A stretch of 64,000 nt of DNA from Stutzerimonas stutzeri (GCF_018138085.1 NZ_CP073105.1:1302001-1366000), one strand, 5' to 3'; shown: positions 31,433 to 41,757, numbered from the stretch's first letter. Numbers and translations are program-made. Notes: a model not told the origin generated them from the sequence alone.

Positions 31433-32545
31433 ATGCATAGCGAGTCCCCTATCAAGCGCCGGCCCACTCGAAAGATCTGGGTCGGCAATGTTCCGGTCGG
31501 TGGCGATGCGCCTATCGCGGTGCAGAGCATGACCAACACCGAAACCTGCGATGTCGAGGCGACCGTCGCCCAGATCGAGCGCCTGCAGCATGCCGGCGCC
31601 GACATCGTGCGTGTCTCGGTACCGTCGATGGAAGCCGCCGAAGCCTTCGGTAAGATCAAGCAGCGGGTCGGCCTGCCGTTGGTGGCCGATATCCACTTCG
31701 ATTACCAGATCGCGCTGCGGGTCGCTGAACTCGGGGTCGATTGCCTGCGCATCAACCCCGGCAACATCGGCCGCGAGGACCGTGTACGAGCGGTCGTCGA
31801 AGCGGCACGCGATCGCGGTATCCCGATCCGCATTGGCGTCAATGCCGGCTCGCTGGAGAAGGATCTGCAGAAGAAATACGGCGAACCGACGCCCGAGGCG
31901 CTGGTGGAGTCCGCGTTGCGGCATGTCGAGCATCTCGATCGGCTGAATTTCCCTGACTTCAAGGTCAGCGTGAAAGCCTCGGACGTGTTCATGGCGGTCG
32001 CGGCCTATCGTTTGCTGGCGGACAAGATCGAACAACCACTGCATCTGGGCATCACCGAAGCGGGCGGCTTGCGCTCGGGCACGGTGAAGTCGGCGGTCGG
32101 GCTGGGTATGCTGCTTGCCGAGGGCATCGGCGACACCATCCGTATTTCGCTGGCGGCCGATCCGGTCGAGGAAATCAAGGTCGGTTTCGACATCCTCAAG
32201 TCGTTGCGTCTGCGCTCGCGCGGCATCAATTTCATCGCCTGTCCCAGCTGCTCGCGGCAGAACTTCGACGTGGTCAAGACCATGAACGAACTGGAAGGGC
32301 GTCTCGACGACCTGCTGGTTCCGATGGACGTTGCCGTGATCGGTTGCGTCGTCAATGGCCCGGGAGAGGCCAAGGAAGCGCATATCGGGCTGACTGGCGG
32401 TACGCCTAACAACCTCATCTATATCGATGGCAAACCCGCGCAGAAGCTGAATAACGAAAACCTGGTCGACGAGCTGGAGCAGCTGATCCGCCGCAAGGCC
32501 AGCGAAAAGGCTGAAGCCGACGCCGCGCTGATCCTGCGTAGCTGA
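31433..32545 (+). CDS. ispG: 4-hydroxy-3-methylbut-2-en-1-yl diphosphate synthase
   Basis: Penultimate enzyme of the MEP isoprenoid pathway, converting MEcPP to HMBPP with a [4Fe-4S] cluster and flavodoxin/ferredoxin electrons. 370 residues. The TIM-barrel N-terminus starts [20 protein letters not shown]; the cluster cysteines lie in [13 protein letters not shown] (near 270/273) and in [14 protein letters not shown] (near 305), with the Glu ligand of GPGE. Dependence on Fe-S links it to the isc operon upstream. Confidence 0.97.
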   Translation: MHSESPIKRRPTRKIWVGNVPVGGDAPIAVQSMTNTETCDVEATVAQIERLQHAGADIVRVSVPSMEAAEAFGKIKQRVGLPLVADIHFDYQIALRVAELGVDCLRINPGNIGREDRVRAVVEAARDRGIPIRIGVNAGSLEKDLQKKYGEPTPEALVESALRHVEHLDRLNFPDFKVSVKASDVFMAVAAYRLLADKIEQPLHLGITEAGGLRSGTVKSAVGLGMLLAEGIGDTIRISLAADPVEEIKVGFDILKSLRLRSRGINFIACPSCSRQNFDVVKTMNELEGRLDDLLVPMDVAVIGCVVNGPGEAKEAHIGLTGGTPNNLIYIDGKPAQKLNNENLVDELEQLIRRKASEKAEADAALILRS

Positions 32546-32558
32546 TTAAGGAACCGAT

Positions 32559-33842
32559 TTGAGCAAGTCCCTGCAAGCCATCCGTGGCATGAACGACATC
32601 CTGCCGGCCCAGACGCCGGTCTGGCGCTACCTGGAAACCACCCTCGCGCAGTTGCTCGACAGTTACGGGTATAGCGAAATCCGCTTGCCCATCCTCGAAT
32701 TTACCGATCTGTTCGCACGCGGCATCGGCGAGGGCACCGATGTGGTCGACAAGGAGATGTATACCTTCCTCGACCGTAACGAAGAATCCCTGACGTTGCG
32801 TCCCGAAGGCACCGCCGGTTGCGTGCGCGCCGTGCTCGAGCATGGCATGACCGGTGGCGGTCAGGTGCAGAAGCTCTGGTACGCGGGGCCGATGTTTCGC
32901 TACGAGAAGCCGCAAAAAGGGCGGTACCGTCAGTTCCATCAGATTGGCGTGGAGGTCTTCAATCAGCCGGGCCCGGATGTCGATGCCGAGCTGATCGTGT
33001 TGACCGCGCGGCTTTGGAAGCGCCTTGGGATGGCCAGCGCGGTCACGCTGCAGCTCAATAGCCTGGGTTCCAGTGAGGCTCGCGCGACCTACCGAGACGC
33101 GTTGGTCGGTTATCTGCGCCAGCACTTCGAACAGCTCGACGAAGACAGCCAGCGCCGACTGACCACCAACCCGCTGCGCATTCTGGATAGCAAGAATGCC
33201 CAGACCCAGGCGTTGCTGGTCGATGCGCCGACGCTGCATGACTACCTTGATGACGAGTCGCGGGCTCACTTCGAAGGCCTCAAGGCGCGTCTCGAGGCGG
33301 CCGGGATCAACTATCAGATCAACCCGAAGCTGGTGCGCGGCCTGGATTATTACGGTCGTACCGTCTTCGAATGGGTCACCGACAAGTTGGGCGCGCAGGG
33401 GACCGTCTGTGCAGGTGGTCGCTATGACGGCCTGGTCAGCCAGTTCGGTGGCAAGCCCACGCCGGGTGTCGGTTTCGCCATGGGGATCGAGCGTCTGGTG
33501 CTGCTGCTGGAAACCTTGGAACTGGTTCCGGAGGAGCTGAATCAACCGGCGCATGCGTTCATTTGCGCCTTCGGCGAGGCTGCCGAACTCGCGGCCCTGG
33601 GCCTTGCCGAGCGGCTGCGCGATGCCTTGCCGGGCCTTCGCCTACTGGTCAATGCCGGTGGCGGTAGTTTCAAGAGCCAGTTCAAGAAGGCCGACAAGAG
33701 CGGTGCGCGTTATGCACTGATTCTGGGTGACGACGAACTGGCAGGGCGCGTGGTAGGTTGCAAGCCGCTGCGTGACGACAGCGAACAACAAAGCATTGCC
33801 TGGGATGCTCTACCCGAGCGTCTGGCTGCCTGTCTGGCTTGA
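32559..33842 (+). CDS. hisS: histidine--tRNA ligase
   Basis: Class II synthetase for histidine. The start is a TTG at 32559 ([20 protein letters not shown]), with TAAGGA 7 bases before; the only nearby ATG (codon 11) would remove part of the conserved IRGMNDILP. 427 residues. Motif 2 ([20 protein letters not shown]) and the His-specific [15 protein letters not shown] and GGRYDGLV blocks are intact, as is motif 3 ([15 protein letters not shown]). The C-terminal anticodon-binding domain is complete. Confidence 0.97.
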   Translation: MSKSLQAIRGMNDILPAQTPVWRYLETTLAQLLDSYGYSEIRLPILEFTDLFARGIGEGTDVVDKEMYTFLDRNEESLTLRPEGTAGCVRAVLEHGMTGGGQVQKLWYAGPMFRYEKPQKGRYRQFHQIGVEVFNQPGPDVDAELIVLTARLWKRLGMASAVTLQLNSLGSSEARATYRDALVGYLRQHFEQLDEDSQRRLTTNPLRILDSKNAQTQALLVDAPTLHDYLDDESRAHFEGLKARLEAAGINYQINPKLVRGLDYYGRTVFEWVTDKLGAQGTVCAGGRYDGLVSQFGGKPTPGVGFAMGIERLVLLLETLELVPEELNQPAHAFICAFGEAAELAALGLAERLRDALPGLRLLVNAGGGSFKSQFKKADKSGARYALILGDDELAGRVVGCKPLRDDSEQQSIAWDALPERLAACLA

Positions 33843-33882
33843 GCGGACTGGCCTGAATTCAGCGATTGTAAGGAGTGACAGT

Positions 33883-34524
33883 GTGACCTCGGGTACCGAA
33901 GAAGAACAGCTGGCGCAAATCAAGGAGTGGTGGCAGCGCAACGGCAAGCCCTTGCTGTTAGGGGGCGCACTTGCGCTGGTGGTGGTGTTTGGCTGGCAGT
34001 TCTGGCAGAAGCATCAGCTCAACCAGGCCCAGGCGGCCTCGGCGCTGTATCAGCAATTGCTTAACGTCGCGCTGGCCGAGAGCGGGGCTGATACGGCCGA
34101 AGTCTCACGACTGGGCAATCTGTTGCAGAAGGAGTTTTCCGGTTCGCACTACGCTCAGTACGGCAGTCTCTTCTTGGCCAAGGTAGCGGTGGAGACAGGT
34201 CGCCTCGACGAGGCTGCAACGAACCTGCGCAGTGTGCTGGACAGCCCTGCCGACAAGACGCTCGAAGAGCTCGCCCGCCAGCGTCTGGCTCGTGTACTGG
34301 CTGCGCAGGACAAGGCCGAAGAGGCGCTGGCGCTGCTGAAGGGCGATGCCGTGAAGGCGTTTGCTGCCAGCCGCGAAGAACTCAGAGGCGACCTGCTCGT
34401 CCAGCTGAATCGCCCGGATGAAGCTCAGGCGGCCTATTCCAAGGCGAAAGATTTGCTGTCGCAGGATGCCGCAATCGGCGGCCTGCAGTTGAAACTGGAC
34501 GACCTGGCTCGTGGAGAGGCGTGA
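33883..34524 (+). CDS. yfgM: YfgM/UPF0070 family TPR membrane protein
   Basis: Inner-membrane protein with a periplasmic TPR domain; in E. coli it is an ancillary SecYEG-PpiD partner. The start is the GTG at 33883 (MTSGTEEEQLAQIKEWWQRN), 7 bases after AAGGAG; longer frames upstream overlap hisS. 213 residues: one span at about 23-41 (PLLLGGALALVVVFGWQFW) and TPR-like helices to the end. It is followed 4 bp later by bamB, as in other gammaproteobacteria. Confidence 0.9.
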   Translation: MTSGTEEEQLAQIKEWWQRNGKPLLLGGALALVVVFGWQFWQKHQLNQAQAASALYQQLLNVALAESGADTAEVSRLGNLLQKEFSGSHYAQYGSLFLAKVAVETGRLDEAATNLRSVLDSPADKTLEELARQRLARVLAAQDKAEEALALLKGDAVKAFAASREELRGDLLVQLNRPDEAQAAYSKAKDLLSQDAAIGGLQLKLDDLARGEA

Positions 34525-34528
34525 ACTG

Positions 34529-35677
34529 ATGCGTTGGAAAACTGCAGCACTGCTGACCCTGGCCGTCCTGGCTGCTGGTTGTAGCAGCAATGGCAAGAAA
34601 GAACCTGAGCCGGCCGAGCTGGTCAAGTTCGACGCCGAGATTCAGCTGAAAGAAGAGTGGAGCCGCTCGATCGGCGACGGACAAGGCGAGACCTATAACC
34701 TCCTGACCCCTGTCGTATACGGCAACGAGATTTTCGCCGCCGACGTCGACGGGCTAGTGGTGGCCATGGATCGCACGACCGGCAAGGTCAACTGGAAGCA
34801 GGATCTGGACGTGCCGATCTCGGGCGCGGTTGGCGCCGGCTACGGCCTGGTTCTGGTCGGCACCTTGCGCGGTGAAGTGCTGGCGCTGGATGTCTCGACC
34901 GGCGAAGAACGCTGGCGCAGCCAGGTCAGCAGCGAAGTGCTCGCCGCGCCTGCCGTCAATGGCGATGTGGTTGTGGTTCAGACCCAGGACGATAGGGTCA
35001 TCGCGCTCGAAATCGACACCGGTGCCCAGCGCTGGAGCTACGAAAGCTCGCCTGCGGTGCTGACGTTGCGTGGAACCGGTGCGCCGCTGCTGACCAATCA
35101 GCTGGCGGTAGCCGGCCTGTCCAGCGGCAAGGTGGTGGCCCTCGATACCCGCCGCGGCCTGCCGGTTTGGGAGCAGCGCGTCGCCGTTCCCCAGGGCCGT
35201 TCGGAGCTCGAGCGTGTCGTTGATATCGACGGCGGGCTGCTGCTCTCCGGTGGCACGCTTTACGTTGCGTCCTTCCAGGGCCGCGCTGCCGCACTTGATC
35301 TGGAGAGCGGGCGGATTCTCTGGCAGCGAGATGCGTCGACGGCGACCGGTGTTGCGCTGGGCTATGGCAGCGTATATGTCAGCCAGGCGGATGGCACCGT
35401 GCTGGGCATCGACGAGCGTTCGACTACTGTGCTCTGGAGTAACGACTCGCTGTTGCGCCGACAGTTGTCGGCGCCAGCGGTGTTCTCTAGTTACGTGGTG
35501 GTGGGCGATAAGGAAGGCTATCTGCACTTCCTCAGCCAGGTCGACGGCCGTTTCGTCGCTCGTACCCGAATCGACAGTGACGGTGTCCGTGCGCGGCCGG
35601 TCGTCGAAGGGGACTGGCTGTATGCCTATGGTAATGGCGGCAAGCTGGTCGCCTTGACCATTCGCCAGGCGGACTGA
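34529..35677 (+). CDS. bamB: outer membrane protein assembly lipoprotein BamB
   Basis: Lipoprotein of the BAM complex that inserts beta-barrels in the outer membrane. The start is the ATG at 34529, with GGAGAGG 10 bases before. The signal peptide ends LAAGC with lipidated Cys18. The rest is an eight-bladed PQQ/WD-like propeller; blade repeats such as GLVVAMDRTTGKVNWKQDL, GEVLALDVSTGEERWRSQV and GRAAALDLESGRILWQRDA are plain. 382 residues, normal length. Confidence 0.95.
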   Translation: MRWKTAALLTLAVLAAGCSSNGKKEPEPAELVKFDAEIQLKEEWSRSIGDGQGETYNLLTPVVYGNEIFAADVDGLVVAMDRTTGKVNWKQDLDVPISGAVGAGYGLVLVGTLRGEVLALDVSTGEERWRSQVSSEVLAAPAVNGDVVVVQTQDDRVIALEIDTGAQRWSYESSPAVLTLRGTGAPLLTNQLAVAGLSSGKVVALDTRRGLPVWEQRVAVPQGRSELERVVDIDGGLLLSGGTLYVASFQGRAAALDLESGRILWQRDASTATGVALGYGSVYVSQADGTVLGIDERSTTVLWSNDSLLRRQLSAPAVFSSYVVVGDKEGYLHFLSQVDGRFVARTRIDSDGVRARPVVEGDWLYAYGNGGKLVALTIRQAD

Positions 35678-35782
35678 CAGCTCCATTGACGCCTGCCGTT
35701 CCGCCGTGGCGGAGCGCTTGATATACGGCCGCTGCCTTGCAGCGGCCTTCGTGTTTTCTGAAATATCGCAGTGGAGAGCCGC

Positions 35783-37276
35783 ATGGTTCCCGTAATCGCC
35801 CTGGTGGGTCGCCCTAACGTTGGCAAATCCACCCTGTTCAATCGTCTGACCAAGAGCCGTGACGCCATTGTCGCGGAGTACGCCGGTCTGACTCGTGATC
35901 GCCAGTATGGCGAGGCCAAGTGGCAAGGTCGCACCTACATTGTCATCGATACCGGAGGGTTGACCGGAGACGAAGAAGGCATCGACGCCAAGATGGCTGA
36001 GCAGTCGCTACAGGCGATGCAGGAAGCCGATGCGGTGATGTTCATGGTCGATGCGCGTGCCGGCATGACTCCGGGCGACCAGATGATCGCCGAGCACCTG
36101 CGCAAGATGAACAAGCGCCACTTCCTCGTCGCCAACAAGGTCGACAGCATTGACCCGGATATTGCACGGGCCGAGTTCAGTCCGCTGGGGCTAGGCGATG
36201 CCTTGCCGATTGCCGCTGCTCACGGTCGTGGCATCAGCCATATGCTGGAGCAAGCGCTCGGTGCCTTTCCCAAGGACAACGCCGAGGCAACCGAAGCCGA
36301 AGGCGAAGGTGAGGCCGAAGAGGGCGAGGTGGTCGCCGAAGGGCAGGAGCTCAAGCGCATCCCCGGGCCGAGCGAAAAGGACGGCATCAAGATCGCCATC
36401 ATCGGCCGGCCCAATGTCGGCAAGTCGACCCTGGTCAACCGCATGCTCGGCGAAGAGCGGGTCATCGTCTACGATCAGGCCGGCACGACGCGCGACAGCA
36501 TCTATATCCCGTTCGAGCGGGGCGACGAGAAATACACCCTGATCGATACCGCTGGCGTGCGTCGCCGCGGCAAGATCTTCGAGGCGGTGGAGAAGTTCTC
36601 CGTGGTCAAGACGCTGCAGGCGATCCAGGACGCCAACGTGGTGATCTTCGTCATGGATGCGCGCGAAGGCGTGGTCGAGCATGACCTCAACCTGCTCGGC
36701 TTCGTCCTCGACAGCGGCCGGGCTCTGGTGATCGCGCTGAACAAGTGGGACGGCATGGAGCCGAGCGAGCGCGACTACGTCAAGACCGAGCTCGAGCGCC
36801 GGTTGTTCTTCGTCGAGTTCGCCGACATCCATTTCATCTCCGCCAAGCACGGCACCGGCGTCGGCAATCTATACAAGTCGGTGCAGGCCTCGTTCACTTC
36901 CGCCGTCACACGCTGGCCCACCAGCCGTCTGACGCAGATTCTCGAAGACGCCGTGCGCGAGCATGCACCGCCGATGGTGGCCAGCCGTCGCATCAAGCTG
37001 CGTTACGCTCACCTGGGCGGCGCCAACCCGCCGCTGATCGTGATTCACGGCAACCAGGTCGACGCCATCCCCAAGTCCTACACGCGCTATCTGGAGAACA
37101 CCTATCGGCGTGTGCTGAAGCTGGTGGGTACGCCGATCCGTATCGAGTACAAGGGCAGTGAGAACCCGTTCGAGGGCAAGAAGAACACCCTCACTGACCG
37201 CCAGGTGAACAAGAAGCGCAGGCTCATGTCGCACCACAAGAAGGCCGAGAAGAAGCGTCGCGACAAGAAGCGCTGA
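35783..37276 (+). CDS. der: ribosome assembly GTPase Der (EngA)
   Basis: Double GTPase needed for 50S subunit maturation. The start is the ATG at 35783 ([17 protein letters not shown]) after GGAGAG. The first G domain has the P-loop at 9-17 and [11 protein letters not shown]; the second P-loop is near 209-217 ([15 protein letters not shown]), with [10 protein letters not shown]. Between them is a Glu/Ala-rich linker of about 35 residues ([20 protein letters not shown]), longer and more acidic than in E. coli. The KH-like domain and basic tail ([14 protein letters not shown]) end the protein. 497 residues. Confidence 0.97.
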   Translation: MVPVIALVGRPNVGKSTLFNRLTKSRDAIVAEYAGLTRDRQYGEAKWQGRTYIVIDTGGLTGDEEGIDAKMAEQSLQAMQEADAVMFMVDARAGMTPGDQMIAEHLRKMNKRHFLVANKVDSIDPDIARAEFSPLGLGDALPIAAAHGRGISHMLEQALGAFPKDNAEATEAEGEGEAEEGEVVAEGQELKRIPGPSEKDGIKIAIIGRPNVGKSTLVNRMLGEERVIVYDQAGTTRDSIYIPFERGDEKYTLIDTAGVRRRGKIFEAVEKFSVVKTLQAIQDANVVIFVMDAREGVVEHDLNLLGFVLDSGRALVIALNKWDGMEPSERDYVKTELERRLFFVEFADIHFISAKHGTGVGNLYKSVQASFTSAVTRWPTSRLTQILEDAVREHAPPMVASRRIKLRYAHLGGANPPLIVIHGNQVDAIPKSYTRYLENTYRRVLKLVGTPIRIEYKGSENPFEGKKNTLTDRQVNKKRRLMSHHKKAEKKRRDKKR

Positions 37277-37282
37277 TTGGAT

Positions 37283-38074
37283 TCAGCCTTCGTCGAGCGT
37301 CTGGTCCATATCCAGCGCCGGGCGCGCATGCTTTGGCTTGCCGGCCTGGCGTGCCGGATTTCCCACCACCGTAGTGTGGGGCGGCACGGGTTGCAGCACG
37401 ACGCTGCCGGCGCCGACCTTGGCGCCTTCGCCGATTTCGATATTGCCGAGTATCTTCGCGCCCGCGCCGATCATCACCCCACTGCGGACCTTCGGGTGGC
37501 GATTCCCGCTTTCCTTGCCGGTCCCTCCCAAAGTCACGCCCTGGAGGATCGAGACGTCGTCGCCCACCTCGGCGGTTTCCCCGATGACGATGCCTGTCCC
37601 GTGGTCGAGCATTATGCCGCTGCCTATCCGGCTGGCCGGGTTGATATCGATGGCCAGCCGTTCGTTGCAGCGTGCCTGGATGAACAGGGCCAGCAAACGC
37701 TCTCCGCGCTGCTGCAGGTGATGGCCGACTCGGTAGGCCTGCAGCGCAAGGAAGCCCTTCGAGAACAGGAACACCTCCAGCGCCGTATCGAAAGCAGGGT
37801 CGCGGCTGACGATCGCCTGCAGGTCACGCCAAGCCTGTTCGGCCAGCGACGGGGCCTGACGATGGGCGCTGGCGAACCGCTCGAACAGCGTTTCCGGCCG
37901 CTCCGATGCGCCGGCCAGCACTTTGCTGATCCGATGGGCCAGCGCGCAGCCAAAATCCGGCTGCTGGACGATGGTCTGTCGAAAGAGCTCGGCGAGGGTT
38001 GGTTCGGTCTGGATGGCACGGTCGGCCTGGTTGCGCAGTTCGTCCCAGCGGGTGTCGGTGGCTTGGGTCGGCAT
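37283..38074 (-). CDS. serine O-acetyltransferase, long CysE type (second copy)
   Basis: 263 residues. Unlike the SAT at 21468-22244, this one has the full N-terminal SATase domain of E. coli CysE (WDELRNQADRAIQTEPTLAE to AYRVGHHLQQRGERLLALFI), then the left-handed beta-helix ([40 protein letters not shown]) with catalytic His residues. The C-terminus (LDMDQTLDEG) lacks the usual terminal Ile that binds cysteine synthase, so complex formation is doubtful. It is convergent with der, 6 bp apart, and divergent from the transaminase gene. Confidence 0.92.
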   Translation of the reverse strand: MPTQATDTRWDELRNQADRAIQTEPTLAELFRQTIVQQPDFGCALAHRISKVLAGASERPETLFERFASAHRQAPSLAEQAWRDLQAIVSRDPAFDTALEVFLFSKGFLALQAYRVGHHLQQRGERLLALFIQARCNERLAIDINPASRIGSGIMLDHGTGIVIGETAEVGDDVSILQGVTLGGTGKESGNRHPKVRSGVMIGAGAKILGNIEIGEGAKVGAGSVVLQPVPPHTTVVGNPARQAGKPKHARPALDMDQTLDEG

Positions 38075-38241
38075 AGGGGCTCCTTCGCGGCATCGAGGCG
38101 CGAGACCTGTAGAGGGCTCGTTTCGGCATCACTGTAACAGCCGGTGGTGCGGCTCGGGCCGGCTCGTATTGAGCCGCCGTGATCGGCTATCCTGTTTTGC
38201 CCTGCCGCAGCCCCGTACGGCAGGCTTGTTGGAAGGCGGCC

Positions 38242-39387
38242 ATGCTCAGTAAATTGCCCAATGTCGGCACCACCATCTTCACCACCATGTCACAGCTGGC
38301 CATGCAGACCGGCGCGCTGAATCTGTCCCAGGGTTTCCCTGATTTCGATGGGCCCGATGCGCTGCGTGAAGCGGTGGCTCGGCATGTCATGGCAGGCCAC
38401 AACCAGTACGCTCCGATGACCGGGCTACCGGCGCTGCGCGAGCAGGTCGCTGCCAAGGTGGCATCGCTCTATGGTCGACAGGTCGACGCCGATGCGGATG
38501 TCACCATCACGCCGGGCGCGACCCAGGCGATTTTCTGTGCGATCCATGCCGTGGTTCGTCCGGGCGATGAGGTGATCGTCTTCGACCCCTGCTATGACAG
38601 TTACGAGCCCGCCGTGGAGCTGGCTGGCGGGACCTGCATCCACCAGGCGCTGAGCCTGCCGGATTTCGTCATCGACTGGCAGCGGCTGGCCGATGCGATC
38701 ACGCCGCGCACGCGGATGATCGTCCTGAACACACCGCATAACCCGAGCGGCGCGCTGATCGACATGGCGGACCTGCAAAGGCTGGCCGAGCTGATACGTG
38801 ACCGGGATATCTACCTGCTCAGCGATGAAGTCTATGAACATCTGGTGTTCGACGGGCGCGAGCACGCCAGCGTGTTGCGTCATGACGAGCTTTATCAGCG
38901 AGCCTTCGTTGTCAGCTCGTTCGGCAAGACCTATCACGTCACCGGCTGGAAGACGGGTTATGTGGTCGCGCCGGCGGCGTTGAGCAGCGAGCTGCGCAAG
39001 GTTCATCAGTACGTCAGCTTCACCGGCGTTACGCCGCTGCAATGGGCGCTGGCCGACTTCATGGCCGCGCACCCCGAACACCTCAGCGAACTTCCAGGTT
39101 TCTATCAGGCCAAGCGCGACCTGTTCTGCAATCTGCTGGCCGGCTCGCGTTTCAGTTTCACCCGCGCGGCGGGCACCTATTTCCAGTTGGCGGACTATTC
39201 GGCGATTCGACCCGATCTCAGCGATGTTGCCATGGCCGAGTGGCTGACCCGCGAGCATGGAGTGGCGAGCATTCCGATCTCCGTGTTCTATCAGACGCCG
39301 CCTGAGGAATCGCGGCTGATCCGCTTCTGCTTCGCCAAACGAGAGGAGACGCTGCGTCAGGCAGCGGAACGACTATGCGCGATCTGA
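38242..39387 (+). CDS. methionine/glutamine aminotransferase (YbdL-like)
   Basis: PLP-dependent class I/II aminotransferase of the YbdL/kynurenine aminotransferase group, which uses methionine, glutamine and aromatic amino acids and methylthio-oxobutyrate. The start is the ATG at 38242 (MLSKLPNVGTTIFTTMSQLA) with GGAAGG before it. The PLP lysine is about Lys229 in SSFGKTYHVTGWK; LSQGFPDFDGP, NTPHNPSGA and the C-terminal IRFCFAK are conserved. 381 residues. It overlaps the following amidase by 13 bp, pointing to a joint transaminase/omega-amidase pathway. Confidence 0.88.
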   Translation: MLSKLPNVGTTIFTTMSQLAMQTGALNLSQGFPDFDGPDALREAVARHVMAGHNQYAPMTGLPALREQVAAKVASLYGRQVDADADVTITPGATQAIFCAIHAVVRPGDEVIVFDPCYDSYEPAVELAGGTCIHQALSLPDFVIDWQRLADAITPRTRMIVLNTPHNPSGALIDMADLQRLAELIRDRDIYLLSDEVYEHLVFDGREHASVLRHDELYQRAFVVSSFGKTYHVTGWKTGYVVAPAALSSELRKVHQYVSFTGVTPLQWALADFMAAHPEHLSELPGFYQAKRDLFCNLLAGSRFSFTRAAGTYFQLADYSAIRPDLSDVAMAEWLTREHGVASIPISVFYQTPPEESRLIRFCFAKREETLRQAAERLCAI

Positions 39388-40169
39388 ACAACCTTCCCGA
39401 CCTCGAGTTGGCGCTGATCCAGACCTCGCTCGTCTGGCAGGACGCCGCAGCCAACCGCGAGCGATTCGTCGATCTGATGGAGCGCGCTCGCGGCGCTGAC
39501 CTGATCGTCCTGCCGGAAATGTTCACCACCGCATTCTCAATGAGCTCCGCCGAACTGGCCGAGCCCGAGGAGGGGCCGACCTACGTGTGGATGCGCGAGC
39601 AGGCGGCGCGTCTGGATGCGGTGGTGACCGGTAGCGTGATCATCGAGGCGGCAGACGGCAGCCATCGCAACCGTCTGCTCTGGGTGCGGCCGAACGGCGA
39701 GATTTCCCACTACGACAAGCGTCATCTGTTTCGCATGGCCGGCGAGCACAAACACTACACCGCGGGCGAGCAACAGGCGCTGTTCGAACTCAATGGCTGG
39801 CACGTACGTCCGCTGATCTGCTACGACCTGCGTTTCCCGGTCTGGAGCCGCGACCCGCATGACACCGACCTGCTGCTCTACACGGCTAACTGGCCTGCCG
39901 CTCGCCGTAACGCCTGGAACCGCCTGCTGCCGGCGCGAGCGATCGAGAACCTGTGCTACGTCGCAGCGGTTAACCGGATCGGTGAAGACGGCAAGGGCTA
40001 TCCCTACAGCGGCGACAGCCAGGTGCTGGACTATCTCGGCGACCCGCTGCTGGAAGCAGGGGACGGCGACGGTGTCTTTCGAGCGACGTTGCGGGGTCGA
40101 GACCTGGCCGCGTATCGCAGCAAGTTCCCGGCCTACCACGACGGTGATGCCTTCGAGCTAACGCTCTAG
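39375..40169 (+). CDS. omega-amidase, nitrilase family (YafV-like)
   Basis: C-N hydrolase that removes ammonia from 2-oxoglutaramate or 2-oxosuccinamate, the keto products of glutamine or asparagine transamination. 264 residues. The Glu-Lys-Cys triad is complete: Glu48 (VLPEMFTT), Lys115 (YDKRHLF) and Cys149 (LICYDLRFPVW). It overlaps the transaminase gene by 13 bp, so the pair likely salvages methionine keto acid with glutamine as amino donor and pulls the reaction forward by deamidation. Pathway link is inferred from known YbdL/YafV-type pairs. Confidence 0.88.
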   Translation: MRDLNNLPDLELALIQTSLVWQDAAANRERFVDLMERARGADLIVLPEMFTTAFSMSSAELAEPEEGPTYVWMREQAARLDAVVTGSVIIEAADGSHRNRLLWVRPNGEISHYDKRHLFRMAGEHKHYTAGEQQALFELNGWHVRPLICYDLRFPVWSRDPHDTDLLLYTANWPAARRNAWNRLLPARAIENLCYVAAVNRIGEDGKGYPYSGDSQVLDYLGDPLLEAGDGDGVFRATLRGRDLAAYRSKFPAYHDGDAFELTL

Positions 40170-40197
40170 CCGTGCCGGATAGACGTTAGCGCGACGG

Positions 40198-40824
40198 CTA
40201 GCGTACCGAGTCGGCCTTCGCCAGGCGGACGATCTGGCGATCCTGCAGGCCTGCCAGCGCGATGACGGAGAGCAGGGCGCCGAGCAGCGCCATCAGCATG
40301 TCCGACTGGGTATCCCAGGGGTCGCCCTGGGTGCCGAGGAAATCCTCCGCCCCCTGGCCGGCCAGCAGCGCCACCCACCATTCGATCAGTTCGTAGAAGG
40401 CGCTGAATGCCAGGGCGACGCAAATCGCCAGGAACCCGAGCATCTTGCCCGGTACGACGAAGCCGCGGCGCAACAGTACTTCCCGGGCCAGCAGGGCAGG
40501 CGTCACGCCCTGGAAGAAATGCCCGAGCTTGTCGTATGGATTGCGGCTGAGCTCGAACAGGTCCTGTACCCAGAATCCCGGCGGCACCCGGGCATAGGTA
40601 TAGGCGCCGCCGAGGATCAGCACCAACGCATGCAGCGCAATGATCACGTAAAGCAGGCGGGTCAAGGCGAAGCGCTGGTAGGTCCATAGCAAGAGCGGAA
40701 AGGCGATCAGCACCGGTGCGACTTCCAGCAGCCAGGTGGCTCGGTCGTAGGGGGCTATCCCGGAGACGACGAGCGCCAGGAGCACGATCAGCGCCAAGGT
40801 GCAGTGGAGGGACTTGTCTTGCAT
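40198..40824 (-). CDS. DUF2238 (YjdF-type) inner-membrane protein
   Basis: 208 residues with about six hydrophobic segments. The conserved core NPYDKLGHFFQGVTPALLAR, with charged Asp/His in a membrane helix context, and AFSAFYELIEWWVALLAGQG followed by GTQGDPWDTQSDMLMALLGA are typical of the DUF2238 family. Function is not known. It is convergent with the amidase gene (28 bp apart) and transcribed alone; nothing nearby suggests a role. Confidence 0.82.
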   Translation of the reverse strand: MQDKSLHCTLALIVLLALVVSGIAPYDRATWLLEVAPVLIAFPLLLWTYQRFALTRLLYVIIALHALVLILGGAYTYARVPPGFWVQDLFELSRNPYDKLGHFFQGVTPALLAREVLLRRGFVVPGKMLGFLAICVALAFSAFYELIEWWVALLAGQGAEDFLGTQGDPWDTQSDMLMALLGALLSVIALAGLQDRQIVRLAKADSVR

Positions 40825-41025
40825 GGTAGAGAGCCGTCGCGTTGAGATGGCCCAGCATGCAGCGTTCCGCCGTCGACGTGCAATCGTTGCAATAACCGCG
40901 GTAAGCGTTGCGTCGCGCGTGTGCGCATCGCTATGCCAAAGGCGTGTCCGTGTTTCCGGGCAGGCGCGGCGAGATGCCTCCGGTGGGTTGGAAACTCGTG
41001 CGAGGCTGGCACGGCGTTGGTCCGG

Positions 41026-41757
41026 TCAGCTCCTTCCGGCGCGTTTAGCGGGCGCACGAGCCACCGAACTGGCGCAACGGCCGAGATCCACCGGCCCGAC
41101 GAACGTGTTGGCGTTGCCCTGCACGCAGGCCACGCTGCGGTTGCGCCAGCGCTCCCACTCGCTGACCGGATACTGGCGGTTCCAGATGTCGTACAGCCGC
41201 CGATCCTGCTTCGACAGGCGCAGGCCATAGCGCTCGCTCATGTACAGGTAGGTCCGCGCGATGGCGCCCCGGCTGTAAATGGCAGGCATGGCGGTGCGCT
41301 GCTTGAAGTTCACCACAAAGGGACAGGCGCCGTATTGGGTCGGCTTCTCGCTGAGCATGCCGAACCCGTAGTTGCTGCGGTCGCCATTGACCTCGCCGAC
41401 CACAGGGACGAGGTTGTGCAGATCGGCCTCGGCCTTGCTGAACACCGGATCGCTCGAGGTGCAGTGCTTGCGCCCACCCTGCTGCCAGCATTGGCGCTGA
41501 TGGCCGATCACCCAGGCTGGGACGATGTGTTCCCATTCCACGCGCGCAGCGCGTTTGGGCTGCTTGCGCGGGACGTAGCCGCAGCTGCCCAGGTCTATCC
41601 GTTTGCCCTCGAAGCGGCAGCCGCAGTAGAAATCGACTGGCCGTTCGGCATAGATCTGCCAGGCCAACCGCTTCGCTTCGCGGAAGGTGCGTGGGGCATC
41701 GGCATGAGCGGAGGAAGCGAAAAGCAGGACGAGCAGAAACAGGCTGGTGCGGCGCAT
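41026..41757 (-). CDS. endA: periplasmic endonuclease I
   Basis: Non-specific periplasmic or secreted DNase of the EndA/Dns/Vvn family. 243 residues with a cleavable signal peptide (MRRTSLFLLVLLFASSAHA, cut before DAP). The active-site block VEWEHIVPAW carries the catalytic His77 next to Glu76, and DLHNLVPVVGEVNGDRSNYG carries the metal-binding Asn/Asp. Eight or more cysteines (CGC, GSC, QC, HC, AC and others) fit the disulfide-rich fold. It can limit uptake of foreign DNA or recycle nucleotides. Confidence 0.93.
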   Translation of the reverse strand: MRRTSLFLLVLLFASSAHADAPRTFREAKRLAWQIYAERPVDFYCGCRFEGKRIDLGSCGYVPRKQPKRAARVEWEHIVPAWVIGHQRQCWQQGGRKHCTSSDPVFSKAEADLHNLVPVVGEVNGDRSNYGFGMLSEKPTQYGACPFVVNFKQRTAMPAIYSRGAIARTYLYMSERYGLRLSKQDRRLYDIWNRQYPVSEWERWRNRSVACVQGNANTFVGPVDLGRCASSVARAPAKRAGRS

